Under the pieces are notes generated by a model. The model made no database searches and was not told the DNA's origin. It was given only the letters and a program-made list of their open reading frames with translations. Shown in pieces: positions 1-8,699 of a stretch of 64,000 nt of DNA. The DNA is taken from the NCBI GenBank assembly GCA_017962925.1, contig JAGCUK010000069.1, positions 1 through 64,000 on the forward strand. Reading direction: 5' to 3'. Position 1 is the stretch's first letter. Each line of letters starts with the position of its first letter. This DNA is from Bacteroidales bacterium. GTDB taxonomy: Bacteria > Bacteroidota > Bacteroidia > Bacteroidales > UBA932. The position numbers and the translations under genes were made by a program.

Positions 1-1583
1 ACCACTTCCAGGCTGAGACGCACCGTACGTGCATTGTTGGGGCCCCAGAAGATAACTTCACTGCCACCGGACATGGTGTAGTGAGGATCCTCCAGTTTGT
101 CTTTATAGCTGCATACAAGGTCTTTGGAGAGATCCAGAAGGAGTTCTTCTCCCTTCTTGACCACCTTGCAGTTTACCACGTCGCCCATACGGAAGGGCTG
201 ATGGAAAATACGAGAATGACCTGCTATCTGGGCCGCGCGAGCATGTGCCATGTCGGGCACGGGGGGAAGATAGCTGCAGACACCGACGTTTTCGCCTTCG
301 ATGATATCGCGGCAGAGATCCGTATAATTATACATGGAAGAGAGCCTCGAGATCTCGGAAACCGATATTCCCAGGCCGGTGAAAACATCAGCGTGGCTGA
401 CAGGTTTATAGTCGAACACGTCTAAGGTAAAGGCGGGCAGCTCGACGGCATTGGGATTCGCCAGCACTACCCACAACTCATCGCCATCAGCATTGTAGAT
501 GGCTCCGTCGGCGAAGTTCGCCTCGATCCATCCACGGCTGCAGATCTCCTTGACAAAGCGTCCGTCCGCCTCGTAGAGCAGGGCCTTCAGAGTATAGTAG
601 CGGTTGCCAGAGCCGAAGTACATAGCATTGGAGGTAGTGGCAGACACCACGCAGGGCTCCAGGCGCACGAAGCGGTTGTATCCCCAGTCTATAGGGAGTT
701 CCTGGCATGCTGCCTGAGTTCCGCCGAGCCTGGAATAGAGCTGCACCTTCTTCAAGGTGTTGCGGTGGAGACGGATTCCGACGGGGCCGCGGTGCCATGC
801 GAGAGCGCGGATAGGATCATCCTGAGGATCGTAAGGGATGACGGCACCGGGCTGGGGCATGCTCTGGCTGCTGCGCATATCCTCGCTCCAGATGACATGG
901 GTGAGGTCGGTACCCAAAGCCTTATAGGTATGGGAAGAGTAGGAGATGGCCAGATACTTGAAGGGCTCGATCACGCGGCCATCGGCACTGATAACGCCAT
1001 ACAGGCCATTCCTTGCGGACCTGGCGATGCCTATTCCGTCCCTGAACGAGGGGGTGAGATAGAACTGAGGAGCAAAGATTTGGTTGCCTTCCCTGTCGAA
1101 GACGCCCCATTCCTGATCTACCTTGAACCCGGGCACCTCGACATCGTATTTGGCATAAATCAGATCACCACTGCGGTCCACATCTACCGAACGCGCTTCC
1201 ACTGGGATGACTATCTGGCCGTTCCTGTTGGCGACACCATGCAGTTTAACTCCGTTTACCTTGCGCTTGAGTTCGCAGAAACCGTTCTTGTCGAACTTGG
1301 TGATATCATCGAATTCCGGAGCAATCAGGAAAGATCCATCGATATTGATCAGGCCTCTGTAGCCATTCACTTCTACTTCTGCAACACCATTGTCGAATTT
1401 CTTTGCATCATCGAAGGCGGGAGCAATTACCCAGGTCTTGTTTTTTGCCTGGAAGCCATATTTCTTGGTTGCCTTGTCTTTCACCGGCTTGATATCCTGC
1501 GCCTGGGCAGAGACGGCTGAAAGAAGGGAAAAGCTTAGAATCGCAGTGGTTAAAAGGCTGATAATTCTCACTTGTCTGTACAT
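1..1583 (-). CDS. WG-repeat secreted protein (3' end outside window)
   Basis: An open minus-strand frame runs from an ATG at 1583 to the window edge without a stop (527 codons), so the C-terminus is missing. Residues 1 to about 28 form a signal peptide (basic start, hydrophobic core, end SAVSAQAQ). The N-terminal third shows WG-repeat-like units: a Tyr-Gly-hydrophobic core, then Asp-Gly or Asn-Gly turns and I-A-P-x-F-D strands, at about residues 40-65, 68-92 and 150-215. The rest is unrecognised beta-rich sequence. WG-repeat proteins are usually secreted or surface proteins of unknown role. It diverges from purA. The start is supported by a TAnnTTTG box about 20 nt upstream and by the signal peptide. 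Confidence 0.75.
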   Translation of the reverse strand, partial: MYRQVRIISLLTTAILSFSLLSAVSAQAQDIKPVKDKATKKYGFQAKNKTWVIAPAFDDAKKFDNGVAEVEVNGYRGLINIDGSFLIAPEFDDITKFDKNGFCELKRKVNGVKLHGVANRNGQIVIPVEARSVDVDRSGDLIYAKYDVEVPGFKVDQEWGVFDREGNQIFAPQFYLTPSFRDGIGIARSARNGLYGVISADGRVIEPFKYLAISYSSHTYKALGTDLTHVIWSEDMRSSQSMPQPGAVIPYDPQDDPIRALAWHRGPVGIRLHRNTLKKVQLYSRLGGTQAACQELPIDWGYNRFVRLEPCVVSATTSNAMYFGSGNRYYTLKALLYEADGRFVKEICSRGWIEANFADGAIYNADGDELWVVLANPNAVELPAFTLDVFDYKPVSHADVFTGLGISVSEISRLSSMYNYTDLCRDIIEGENVGVCSYLPPVPDMAHARAAQIAGHSRIFHQPFRMGDVVNCKVVKKGEELLLDLSKDLVCSYKDKLEDPHYTMSGGSEVIFWGPNNARTVRLSLEV

Positions 1584-1603
1584 AATCCAATTTTTTTATC
1601 TCT

Positions 1604-1611
1604 CAAAGATA
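1604..1611 (-). promoter_or_regulatory. -7 promoter box for the WG-repeat gene
   Basis: On the minus strand this reads TATCTTTG, an exact match to the Bacteroidota -7 consensus TAnnTTTG, ending 20 nt before the ATG. No convincing -33 TTTG was found at the expected spacing. Confidence 0.55.
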
Positions 1612-1717
1612 CAAAATTGTTCGGACATACCCAGCCCCGTTATCTTATACAGGGGCTTTTTTTATTCAAATAAAATGGTTAAATTCAAACCGTTTTTCAG
1701 ATTAACGGTACAATCAA

Positions 1718-2992
1718 ATGAAGGCGAATCAAATCGATGTTGTCCTCGGGCTCCAGTGGGGCGACGAGGGGAAAGGTAAAATTGTGGATGTTTTATCCCC
1801 TGACTACAAGATTGTTGCGAGGTTCCAGGGCGGCCCCAATGCCGGGCATTCCCTGGTGTTCGACGGCACCGCATTCGTGCTTCATACGGTTCCTTCCGGA
1901 ATCTTCCGGGACGATACCCTCAACGTTATAGGCAACGGCGTGGTAATCGATCCCGTTATCCTCCTCGAGGAAATAGAGAAAATTGAGGCCAGGGGCGTGA
2001 ATGTGGACGGGCGTCTGCTCATCTCCAAGCGCGCCAACCTCATCCTCCCCACCCACAGGGCACTGGATGCCGCCAGCGAAAGTGCGATGGGCAAGGCCAA
2101 GATCGGCTCCACCCTCAAGGGGATAGGCCCCACCTACACCGACAAGGCCGGCCGCACCGGTCTCCGCGTGGGTGATATCCTCCTCCCGGACTTCAAGGAC
2201 CGTTATCTTGCCCGCAAGGAGCGCCACCTGCGCATTCTTTCGCAGTATGACGGCTTCAAGGTGGATATCGACGAGTACGAGAAGCTCTGGCTCGAGGCCA
2301 TCGAGAAACTGAAGCGCTTCGAGTTCATCGACAGCGAAATCTATATCAACCACGCCCTGGACGAGGGTGTCCCGGTGCTGGCAGAAGGTGCCCAGGGAAC
2401 GCTGCTGGACATCGATTTCGGCACTTATCCTTATGTCACATCCTCCAATACCATGTCCGCGGGCGTATGCACCGGCCTGGGCCTGGCCCCTTCCAGAATC
2501 GGCCATGTCTATGGCATCTTCAAGGCCTACTGCACCCGCGTCGGCAGCGGACCTTTCCCTACGGAACTTTTCGATGAAGATGGAGAGCAGCTGCGCCAGA
2601 AGGGGCATGAATTCGGGGCCACCACCGGCCGGCCGCGCCGCACCGGCTGGCTCGACATGGTTGCGCTGAAGTATTCCGTGATGATGAACGGCGTCACCGA
2701 CCTCATCATGATGAAATCCGATATTCTGGACGATTTCGATACCATCAAAGTAGCTGTGGCCTACAAGAAGGATGGTAAACTGATAAAGGACTTCCCTTAT
2801 GACGGAGGTGCCGATATCGAGCCCGTCTATCGCGAATTCCCCGGCTGGAAGACCAGTCTCCGCGGCCTCCAGCGCTACAATGACTTCCCGAGAGAGTTCA
2901 AGGATTATATCGAGTTCATCGAAGAGGTGACCGATTGCCGCATCAAGATCGTGTCAGTCGGCCCTGACCGCGTTTCCACGGTCGTACGATAG
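1718..2992 (+). CDS. purA: Adenylosuccinate synthetase
   Basis: 424 residues, full family length. The enzyme joins IMP and aspartate using GTP to make adenylosuccinate, the first committed step to AMP, in the cytoplasm. Visible signatures are the GTP-binding loop GDEGKGK (residues 15-21) with the catalytic Asp, NAGH (41-44) with the catalytic His, the GIGPTYTDKAGR stretch near 135-148, and the conserved EGAQGTLLDIDFGTYPYVTS segment near 225. It is monocistronic: a WG-repeat gene diverges upstream, and a strong hairpin terminator shared with the convergent dnaK follows the stop. No Shine-Dalgarno is evident. Identification is secure. Confidence 0.97.
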   Translation: MKANQIDVVLGLQWGDEGKGKIVDVLSPDYKIVARFQGGPNAGHSLVFDGTAFVLHTVPSGIFRDDTLNVIGNGVVIDPVILLEEIEKIEARGVNVDGRLLISKRANLILPTHRALDAASESAMGKAKIGSTLKGIGPTYTDKAGRTGLRVGDILLPDFKDRYLARKERHLRILSQYDGFKVDIDEYEKLWLEAIEKLKRFEFIDSEIYINHALDEGVPVLAEGAQGTLLDIDFGTYPYVTSSNTMSAGVCTGLGLAPSRIGHVYGIFKAYCTRVGSGPFPTELFDEDGEQLRQKGHEFGATTGRPRRTGWLDMVALKYSVMMNGVTDLIMMKSDILDDFDTIKVAVAYKKDGKLIKDFPYDGGADIEPVYREFPGWKTSLRGLQRYNDFPREFKDYIEFIEEVTDCRIKIVSVGPDRVSTVVR

Positions 2993-3003
2993 ATTTCTGA
3001 GTT

Positions 3004-3048
3004 TAAAAAAATCCCGGTGTCCCATTTCGGAACACCGGGAACTTTTTT
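3004..3048. terminator. Bidirectional terminator between purA and dnaK
   Basis: A hairpin with 9-bp perfect outer arms (TCCCGGTGT 3012-3020 and ACACCGGGA 3032-3040) is flanked by A7 on the left and T6 on the right, so it can stop transcription from both convergent genes. The T-run overlaps the dnaK stop codon (3047-3049). Confidence 0.9.
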
Positions 3049-4942
3049 ACTGTTCGTCGGGGGCACCTCCGCCGTAGTCAGGGCCGGGACCCTGAGGGCT
3101 GCCCTGGTTAGGATCGAAGCCCTGAGGACCACCCTGAGGACCTGCCTGCTGGCCAGCCTGGTACATCTTCTCGAAAGCCTTGCTGAGAGCAGCAGAATAC
3201 TTGTCGATATCCTCCAGATTCTGGTTCTTGACAGCCTCCTTGAGAGGATTCAGGTTGCTTTCGACCTCTGCCTTCACATCGGCAGGAACCTTGTCGGCAT
3301 TGTCCTTGAGGAACTTCTCGGCCTGGAAGCAGAGAGCGTCGGCATTGTTGATCTTGTCCACACGCTCCTTGGCAGCCTTGTCGGCATCTTCATTTGCCTT
3401 GGCCTCGTCGCGCATGCGCTTGATTTCATCTTCGCTCAAGCCGCTGGAAGCCTCGATGCGGATGTGCTGCTCCTTGCCTGTGATCTTATCCTTTGCAGAA
3501 ACGCTCAGGATGCCGTTGGTGTCGATATCGAAGGATACCTCGATCTGAGGGATGCCGCGGGGTGCAGGGGCGATGCCGTCCAGATGGAAGATTCCGATCT
3601 GCTTGTTGTCCTTTGCCATCGGGCGCTCACCCTGGAGCACGCGGATCTCTACTGAAGGCTGATTGTCTGCAGCTGTCGAGAATACCTGTTCCTTATGCAC
3701 AGGGATGGTGGTATTGGATTCGATGAGTTTGGTCATCACGCCGCCGAGGGTTTCGATACCCAGGCTCAGAGGAGTGACGTCGAGAAGGAGGACATCCTTC
3801 ACATCGCCTGCAAGCACGCCGCCCTGGATGGATGCGCCGATTGCAACGACCTCATCCGGATTGACGCTCTTGTTGGGCTCCTTGCCGAAGAAGTTCTTCA
3901 CCAGCTCCTGGATCTTGGGGATACGGGTGGATCCGCCCACGAGCAGGACCTCGTCGATGTCGGAGGTGCTCAGATGAGCATCCTGCAAGGCCTTGCGGCA
4001 AGGCTCTATGCTGCGCTGGAAGAGATTGTCGCAGAGCGCTTCGAACTTGGCGCGGGTAAGGCTCTTCACGAGGTGACGGGGAACGCCGTCCACTGCGGTG
4101 ATGTAAGGAAGGTTGATTTCGGTGCTGGTCTGGTTAGACAGTTCGATCTTGGCCTTTTCGGCAGCTTCCTTGAGGCGCTGGAGGGCCATAGGATCCTTCT
4201 TGAGGTCGATTCCGCTGTTCTCGGATGCGAACTCGCTTGCGAGCCAGTCGATGATGACCTGGTCGAAATCGTCGCCGCCGAGGTGGGTGTCACCGTTGGT
4301 GGACTTGACTTCGAAAACGCCGTCTCCGAGCTCCAGAATGGAGATATCGAAGGTGCCGCCGCCGAGGTCGTAAACCGCGACCTTCATATTCTTGTTCTTC
4401 TTGTCCAGACCGTATGCAAGTGCCGCAGCGGTAGGCTCATTGATGATACGCTTCACATCGAGACCAGCGATCTTGCCGGCCTCCTTGGTGGCCTGGCGCT
4501 GGCTGTCGGAGAAGTATGCCGGAACGGTGATTACCGCTTCGGTGACAGGCTGACGGAGGTAATCCTCTGCAGTCTTCTTCATCTTCTGAAGGATGATGGC
4601 GCTGATTTCCTGAGGGGAATACATGCGGCCGTTGATATCCACGCGGGGAGTGTTGTTGTCACCCTTGACCACATTGTAAGGCACACGCGAAACTTCGCGG
4701 CCCACCTGGTCGTAGGTTTCACCCATGAAACGCTTGATACTGAATACAGTGTTCTTCGGATTGGTGATGGCCTGACGCTTGGCGGGGTTGCCCACCTTGC
4801 GTTCGCCGTCATCGGTGAAGGCGACCACCGAAGGGGTGGTACGCTGGCCTTCGTTGTTAATGATAACGGTAGGCTGGTTGCCTTCCATTACTGCCACGCA
4901 ACTGTTGGTTGTTCCGAGGTCGATTCCAATAATTTTTCCCAT
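3047..4942 (-). CDS. dnaK: Molecular chaperone DnaK (Hsp70)
   Basis: 631 residues. This is the ATP-dependent Hsp70 chaperone, working with DnaJ and GrpE, neither of which is in this window. The ATPase domain begins with [10 protein letters not shown] (5-14), carries the Hsp70 signatures around [11 protein letters not shown] and [12 protein letters not shown], and the phosphate-2 motif [11 protein letters not shown]. The substrate-binding domain and alpha-helical lid follow, ending in a Gly/Pro/Gln-rich tail. The gene stands alone between a shared terminator and a divergent RluA-family gene. Unlike almost every other gene here it has a good Shine-Dalgarno, consistent with high expression. I saw no CIRCE-type inverted repeat upstream. 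Confidence 0.98.
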   Translation of the reverse strand: MGKIIGIDLGTTNSCVAVMEGNQPTVIINNEGQRTTPSVVAFTDDGERKVGNPAKRQAITNPKNTVFSIKRFMGETYDQVGREVSRVPYNVVKGDNNTPRVDINGRMYSPQEISAIILQKMKKTAEDYLRQPVTEAVITVPAYFSDSQRQATKEAGKIAGLDVKRIINEPTAAALAYGLDKKNKNMKVAVYDLGGGTFDISILELGDGVFEVKSTNGDTHLGGDDFDQVIIDWLASEFASENSGIDLKKDPMALQRLKEAAEKAKIELSNQTSTEINLPYITAVDGVPRHLVKSLTRAKFEALCDNLFQRSIEPCRKALQDAHLSTSDIDEVLLVGGSTRIPKIQELVKNFFGKEPNKSVNPDEVVAIGASIQGGVLAGDVKDVLLLDVTPLSLGIETLGGVMTKLIESNTTIPVHKEQVFSTAADNQPSVEIRVLQGERPMAKDNKQIGIFHLDGIAPAPRGIPQIEVSFDIDTNGILSVSAKDKITGKEQHIRIEASSGLSEDEIKRMRDEAKANEDADKAAKERVDKINNADALCFQAEKFLKDNADKVPADVKAEVESNLNPLKEAVKNQNLEDIDKYSAALSKAFEKMYQAGQQAGPQGGPQGFDPNQGSPQGPGPDYGGGAPDEQ

Positions 4943-4951
4943 AATATGTTT

Positions 4952-4956
4952 CTCCT
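4952..4956 (-). promoter_or_regulatory. Strong Shine-Dalgarno of dnaK
   Basis: AGGAG on the minus strand, 9 nt before the dnaK ATG. It is worth noting because genes in this window otherwise lack clear Shine-Dalgarno sequences, which is normal for Bacteroidota. Confidence 0.7.
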
Positions 4957-5047
4957 ATTTTATAATTCTGTTCATTTGTCACCCGAAGGAGACGCTTTTC
5001 TTGATAACGAAAGCTGTGCCACCGGATATTTTCTGACAAAATGTCAT

Positions 5048-5055
5048 TATCTTTG
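5048..5055 (+). promoter_or_regulatory. -7 promoter box, nearly leaderless
   Basis: TATCTTTG matches the Bacteroidota -7 consensus exactly and ends only 7 nt before the ATG of the pseudouridine synthase. The transcript should therefore have almost no 5' leader. Confidence 0.6.
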
Positions 5056-5062
5056 CCCTGCA

Positions 5063-5764
5063 ATGAATTACGAAGACATCGCCTCCCGCATAATCTACGA
5101 AGATAATCACCTTCTGGTCATAGACAAGAAGGTAGGAGAGATAGTTCAGGGGGACAAGACGGGTGACACTCCCCTCAGCGATATCCTGAAGGAGTTTATC
5201 AAAGAGCGGGATTCCAAGCCAGGTAACGTGTTCCTGGGAGTTCCACACCGCCTGGACAGGCCCGTGTGCGGGTTATGCATCTTCGCAAAAACCTCCAAGG
5301 CTCTGGAAAGGCTGAATGCCATGTTCAGGGATGGAGAAGTGCATAAGACCTACCTGGCACTATGCTGTGCCGCGCCCGCCGAGCCGGAAGGCCTGCTGGA
5401 GGATTGGATGGAGAGGAACGAGAAACTCAACAAGAGCTTCATCACCCGCAAACCCGGCCCCAAAGCAAAACTCGCGAAACTGCGCTACCGCCACATTGCC
5501 GACACCGACCGCTACCATCTTCTGGAAGTGGAACTTCTCACCGGCAGACATCACCAGATCCGCTGCCAGCTTGCCCATATGGGCTGCTGCATCAAGGGAG
5601 ATCTCAAATACGGCGCACCCCGCTCAAATCCGGACGGAGGCATTTGCCTGCAGGCGCACAGCATCACTTTCGTGCACCCTGTAAAGAAGGAAGAACTTCA
5701 TCTTGTGGCAGCTCCACCTCAATCTTGGAAACTTCCGGACGAGGTTTCAGAAGCCTTAGCCTAG
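5063..5764 (+). CDS. RluA-family pseudouridine synthase
   Basis: 233 residues from ATG 5063. The frame stays open far upstream, opposite dnaK, but that part is antisense noise; the promoter box at 5048-5055 fixes the start. The family isomerises uridine to pseudouridine in rRNA or tRNA. The catalytic motif is seen as HRLDRPVCGL (residues 62-71) with catalytic Asp65; most relatives have HRLD-x2-TSG, so the Thr/Ser positions differ here. A second family block, ELLTGRHHQIRCQLAHMG, lies near residue 165. There is no S4 domain. It diverges from dnaK, and its 3' end overlaps the convergent AraC-type gene by 101 nt. The target RNA site cannot be told. Confidence 0.9.
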   Translation: MNYEDIASRIIYEDNHLLVIDKKVGEIVQGDKTGDTPLSDILKEFIKERDSKPGNVFLGVPHRLDRPVCGLCIFAKTSKALERLNAMFRDGEVHKTYLALCCAAPAEPEGLLEDWMERNEKLNKSFITRKPGPKAKLAKLRYRHIADTDRYHLLEVELLTGRHHQIRCQLAHMGCCIKGDLKYGAPRSNPDGGICLQAHSITFVHPVKKEELHLVAAPPQSWKLPDEVSEALA

Positions 5765-6725
5765 AGAGCATGTCGGACGGAGTCTCGTCCAAGAACAATT
5801 TAAAACACATATTGAAGGTCACCTGAGAATGGAAACCGGACATGAAGGCCAATTCTATGACCTTCAGCCACGGATCCGCCCTCATCAGCTCCACCGCATA
5901 CAGCACTCTGTGCCAGTTTACGTACTGGCGGAAGTTTTTGTTGGTGAATTTGTTTATGGAGCGGCTGATATAGAGCCTGTTCAGCTTCAGCATTTCCGAC
6001 ATCTTTTCCATGGTGAACTTCTCGTCCAGGTAGGGCTTGCTGTCCCGCATGAACTGGTCTATGCGCTTATAGGCCTTAGCCAGGATGGTACTTTCGACCT
6101 CCGGCACGATATCCGACATATGCCCGTTGGATGCCACGATAGCCTGGATACGCCGTTCCCGGCGCCTTCCTATCAGCATCGTGCGCCCGGAATAGGCCCT
6201 GATATGCAGCAATATATCCATCACCGCGATCAGCGTAATGCAGATATGATACATAGCCGGGGGCGCGTCTTCATAACGCATCACCACCAGAGCGAAAGAC
6301 AGTCCCAGCACCAGGATCGCATAAAAGGTCCGGGAATCCTCTTCGGCGCAGCACCAGGCAGCATCTTTGCGGAAAACAGCCGAAGCATCGCTATACTTGT
6401 ATGCCAGTCCGCCGATCAAATAAAGAATCACGAAGCCCACCCCCGGGAGGATGAAATAGAGATCCGCCATATCCCTCCCCATCTGCATCAGGAATGCACA
6501 TATATAATACATGGAACTGACTATGTAGAAGCGGGTGGAGTTTGCTGTATCCTCACGCGAGAGCGGGTATGCCACATATTGTATCGCGGCTGCCAGCAGA
6601 TAACTGCATAAGCGGAGGGACCGGCCATCCGGGGATTCCAGCGTAAATTCCATTGCAAAGAGCACGCTCAGCAAAGCCAGAGGGATTAATCTCAAAACGA
6701 AGTGCACAGTGATTATCTTTCTCAT
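5664..6725 (-). CDS. Membrane-anchored AraC-family regulator
   Basis: 353 residues. About the first 190 residues hold several hydrophobic segments (for example 10-25, 38-53, 65-85, 90-110, 135-150, 158-175), so the sensor part is in the membrane. The C-terminal part (about 235-335) is an AraC-type double helix-turn-helix DNA-binding domain, with a first HTH around MEKMSEMLKLNRLYISRSI and a second around VIELAFMSGFHSQVTFNMCFK. It probably regulates transcription in response to an unknown membrane or periplasmic signal. The last about 33 codons overlap the convergent pseudouridine synthase. A minus-strand terminator from the YitT operon lies just upstream. Target genes are unknown. Confidence 0.82.
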   Translation of the reverse strand: MRKIITVHFVLRLIPLALLSVLFAMEFTLESPDGRSLRLCSYLLAAAIQYVAYPLSREDTANSTRFYIVSSMYYICAFLMQMGRDMADLYFILPGVGFVILYLIGGLAYKYSDASAVFRKDAAWCCAEEDSRTFYAILVLGLSFALVVMRYEDAPPAMYHICITLIAVMDILLHIRAYSGRTMLIGRRRERRIQAIVASNGHMSDIVPEVESTILAKAYKRIDQFMRDSKPYLDEKFTMEKMSEMLKLNRLYISRSINKFTNKNFRQYVNWHRVLYAVELMRADPWLKVIELAFMSGFHSQVTFNMCFKLFLDETPSDMLSRLRLLKPRPEVSKIEVELPQDEVLPSLQGARK

Positions 6726-6760
6726 TGTCTTTTAGTTTGTTCAGCCCCGAAAGATAAAAT

Positions 6761-6794
6761 AAAACCCCGTGCAGGTGGTAGTCCTGAACGGGGG
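6761..6794 (-). terminator. Terminator of the SPOR-to-YitT operon
   Basis: CCCCGT-g-CAGG (6765-6775) pairs with CCTG-a-ACGGGG (6783-6793). On the minus strand the hairpin is followed by TTTTATTTTAT. It lies about 60 nt downstream of the last YitT gene. Confidence 0.8.
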
Positions 6795-6850
6795 TAAAAT
6801 TTGAAAATTTACGTTTCAGTGTCGGAAAATATTATACCTACATATTTTAC

Positions 6851-7780
6851 CTACATTTTTTTCTTGATCACTTCAAATCCTTTTCCGTAAACTCCGGTAA
6901 CGGAAGATACTGAAAGAAAGGCATCCGGATCTATGCTGCGGATGTAGCGGAGCATGATGTTGAGGTCCGCCTTGCGGGTAAGTACCATCAGCACTTCCGT
7001 ATTCTCCTTGGTGTACCAGCCTTTTCCGTCCAGCACGGTGACTCCGCGGTGCAGATCCCTGGTGATGGCATCCGCAATCTCAGCGTAGTGCTTGGAAAGG
7101 ATGAACAACTGCACGCTCTGCTTGGAACCGGAAACCACCAGGTCCAGCACGGTGCTGTTGATGGTGATGAGGATGAAACCATACACCACCGTGGTCAGTT
7201 TCTCGACGAACGGCATCAAATCTCCATCCGGCTTGTAGGAAGGAACCAACAGAGAAGACAGGATGATGACAACATCCATATAGAGAATCAGGCGCCCGGG
7301 AGAGACATTGTGGTATTTGTTCACCATCAGAGCGATGATATCGGTGCCGCCCGTGCTGCCGCCTGCGACCATGGTAAATCCAATGCCCACTCCCGTCATG
7401 ATGCCACCCATGATGGTGCTCATCAACTTGCCGTTGTCCAGAGCAATGGCCTGGATGAAGTCGGCGGGGATGATGCTCTGGAAGAGGTTGAGACCCACGG
7501 ATGCAAGGATAGTGGCGTAGATGGTTTTCCAGCCGAAGCCGAAACCGAGCACGAACAGGGCCGCGATAATCAACCCTACATTGATCACAAAGTACGAATA
7601 ACCGATCTTGATCACGCCGTGGGTAGCATACTGCAGTATGGCGGAAAGACCGGTTATGCCTCCGCCCACCAAGTTATTGCTAACCAGGAAGATACTCCAT
7701 CCCAGCACATATAGCAGGATGCCGAAAGTGACGATCGCATACTCCTTGACCGTCCGTCCTACGCTAGTTTTGTTTATCAT
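6851..7780 (-). CDS. YitT family membrane protein (second copy)
   Basis: 309 residues. About five transmembrane helices fill residues 15-190 (YitT/DUF161), with the family motif [17 protein letters not shown] near 140-156. A cytoplasmic DUF2179 domain follows (about 220-305), including a VTVLDGKGWYTKENTEVLM-type stretch. Function is unestablished for the family; transport or membrane-associated regulation has been suggested. It overlaps the upstream paralogue by 17 nt, so the two are co-transcribed and probably translationally coupled. Last gene of the leuS operon. Confidence 0.87.
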   Translation of the reverse strand: MINKTSVGRTVKEYAIVTFGILLYVLGWSIFLVSNNLVGGGITGLSAILQYATHGVIKIGYSYFVINVGLIIAALFVLGFGFGWKTIYATILASVGLNLFQSIIPADFIQAIALDNGKLMSTIMGGIMTGVGIGFTMVAGGSTGGTDIIALMVNKYHNVSPGRLILYMDVVIILSSLLVPSYKPDGDLMPFVEKLTTVVYGFILITINSTVLDLVVSGSKQSVQLFILSKHYAEIADAITRDLHRGVTVLDGKGWYTKENTEVLMVLTRKADLNIMLRYIRSIDPDAFLSVSSVTGVYGKGFEVIKKKM

Positions 7781-8699
7781 CCTTTTTCTTCTTTTTACTT
7801 GTCAGACCGGCTTTGATTTCTTCGAAGCCTTCTCCATACACGCCACCCACGGAATTGACGGTCATGAATGCCCTTTCATCCAACTCCTTGATAAGCTTGG
7901 AAACCTCGGGAACCTCGTTGCGCCTCATGAGGAGAAGGAGCACGTCCTTCTCCTGCTTGGTGTACCAGCCTATAGCCTTCAGAACCGTCACTCCGCGTTC
8001 CATCTTGTTAATGATGTAGTCGGCTATCTCCTTGTGCTTGGAAGAGAAGACCAGCAACTGCACGGCACCGCGGTCCCCCACCACCACAAAGTCGATCACA
8101 GCGGCGTAGGAGGCCATCATGATGTAGCCATATACCATATCGCCAAAGACCTTGCCCGGCAGGAAGAGAATACTGGTGATGATGATGAAGTCGGTGATGA
8201 AGAACATCCTGCTGAGGGAAACCGGCCAGTATTTGTTCACCATCAGAGCGACGATATCCGTGCCGCCGGTACTTCCACCCTTACGAATGGTGAGTCCGAT
8301 TCCGACGGCCTCGAGCACACCGGCGATTACCGGTATCATGACCCGGTCGTGGACGAAGAGGAAGTTGCCGGGCACTGCCTGAAGAAAGTCCAGGTTGGCA
8401 AATAACTTCAGCGCAAGTGCCTGTATGCCAATACAATACAAGGTACGGAACCCAAAACCTATCCCAAACAGGAGCACAGCTAGAACTATCAGTCCGACAT
8501 TGATGACCGCATAGGAATAAGACGCGATAATGGCACCGCCGGTAGCGTATTCGATGACGGCGCAAAGACCCATCAATCCACCTGCCGACATACCATTGGG
8601 AATCATGAAACATTCCCATGCGACGGTGACGAACAGCACACCGATCGTCATCACCAGATAATCGATTAGGATTCCTCCTACCTTGCTTCTCTTTTTCAT
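7764..8699 (-). CDS. YitT family membrane protein (first copy)
   Basis: 311 residues from ATG 8699. A longer frame opens at 8768, but the start at 8699 forms an ATGA overlap with the leuS stop and begins with a normal basic N-terminus, so it is preferred. The architecture matches the next gene: YitT membrane domain with [17 protein letters not shown], then DUF2179 with a [23 protein letters not shown] segment. It ends in a Lys-rich tail. The two are clearly paralogues and might act as a hetero-oligomer (inference). Confidence 0.87.
   Translation of the reverse strand: MKKRSKVGGILIDYLVMTIGVLFVTVAWECFMIPNGMSAGGLMGLCAVIEYATGGAIIASYSYAVINVGLIVLAVLLFGIGFGFRTLYCIGIQALALKLFANLDFLQAVPGNFLFVHDRVMIPVIAGVLEAVGIGLTIRKGGSTGGTDIVALMVNKYWPVSLSRMFFITDFIIITSILFLPGKVFGDMVYGYIMMASYAAVIDFVVVGDRGAVQLLVFSSKHKEIADYIINKMERGVTVLKAIGWYTKQEKDVLLLLMRRNEVPEVSKLIKELDERAFMTVNSVGGVYGEGFEEIKAGLTSKKKKKDDKQN

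Noticed and set aside
3695..5062. Long plus-strand open frame joined to the pseudouridine synthase
   Set aside because: It is antisense to dnaK, has no family resemblance, and the promoter at 5048-5055 places the real start at 5063.
4943..5062. CIRCE or other heat-shock operator before dnaK
   Set aside because: No inverted repeat of that type is visible; only a Shine-Dalgarno and the divergent promoter.
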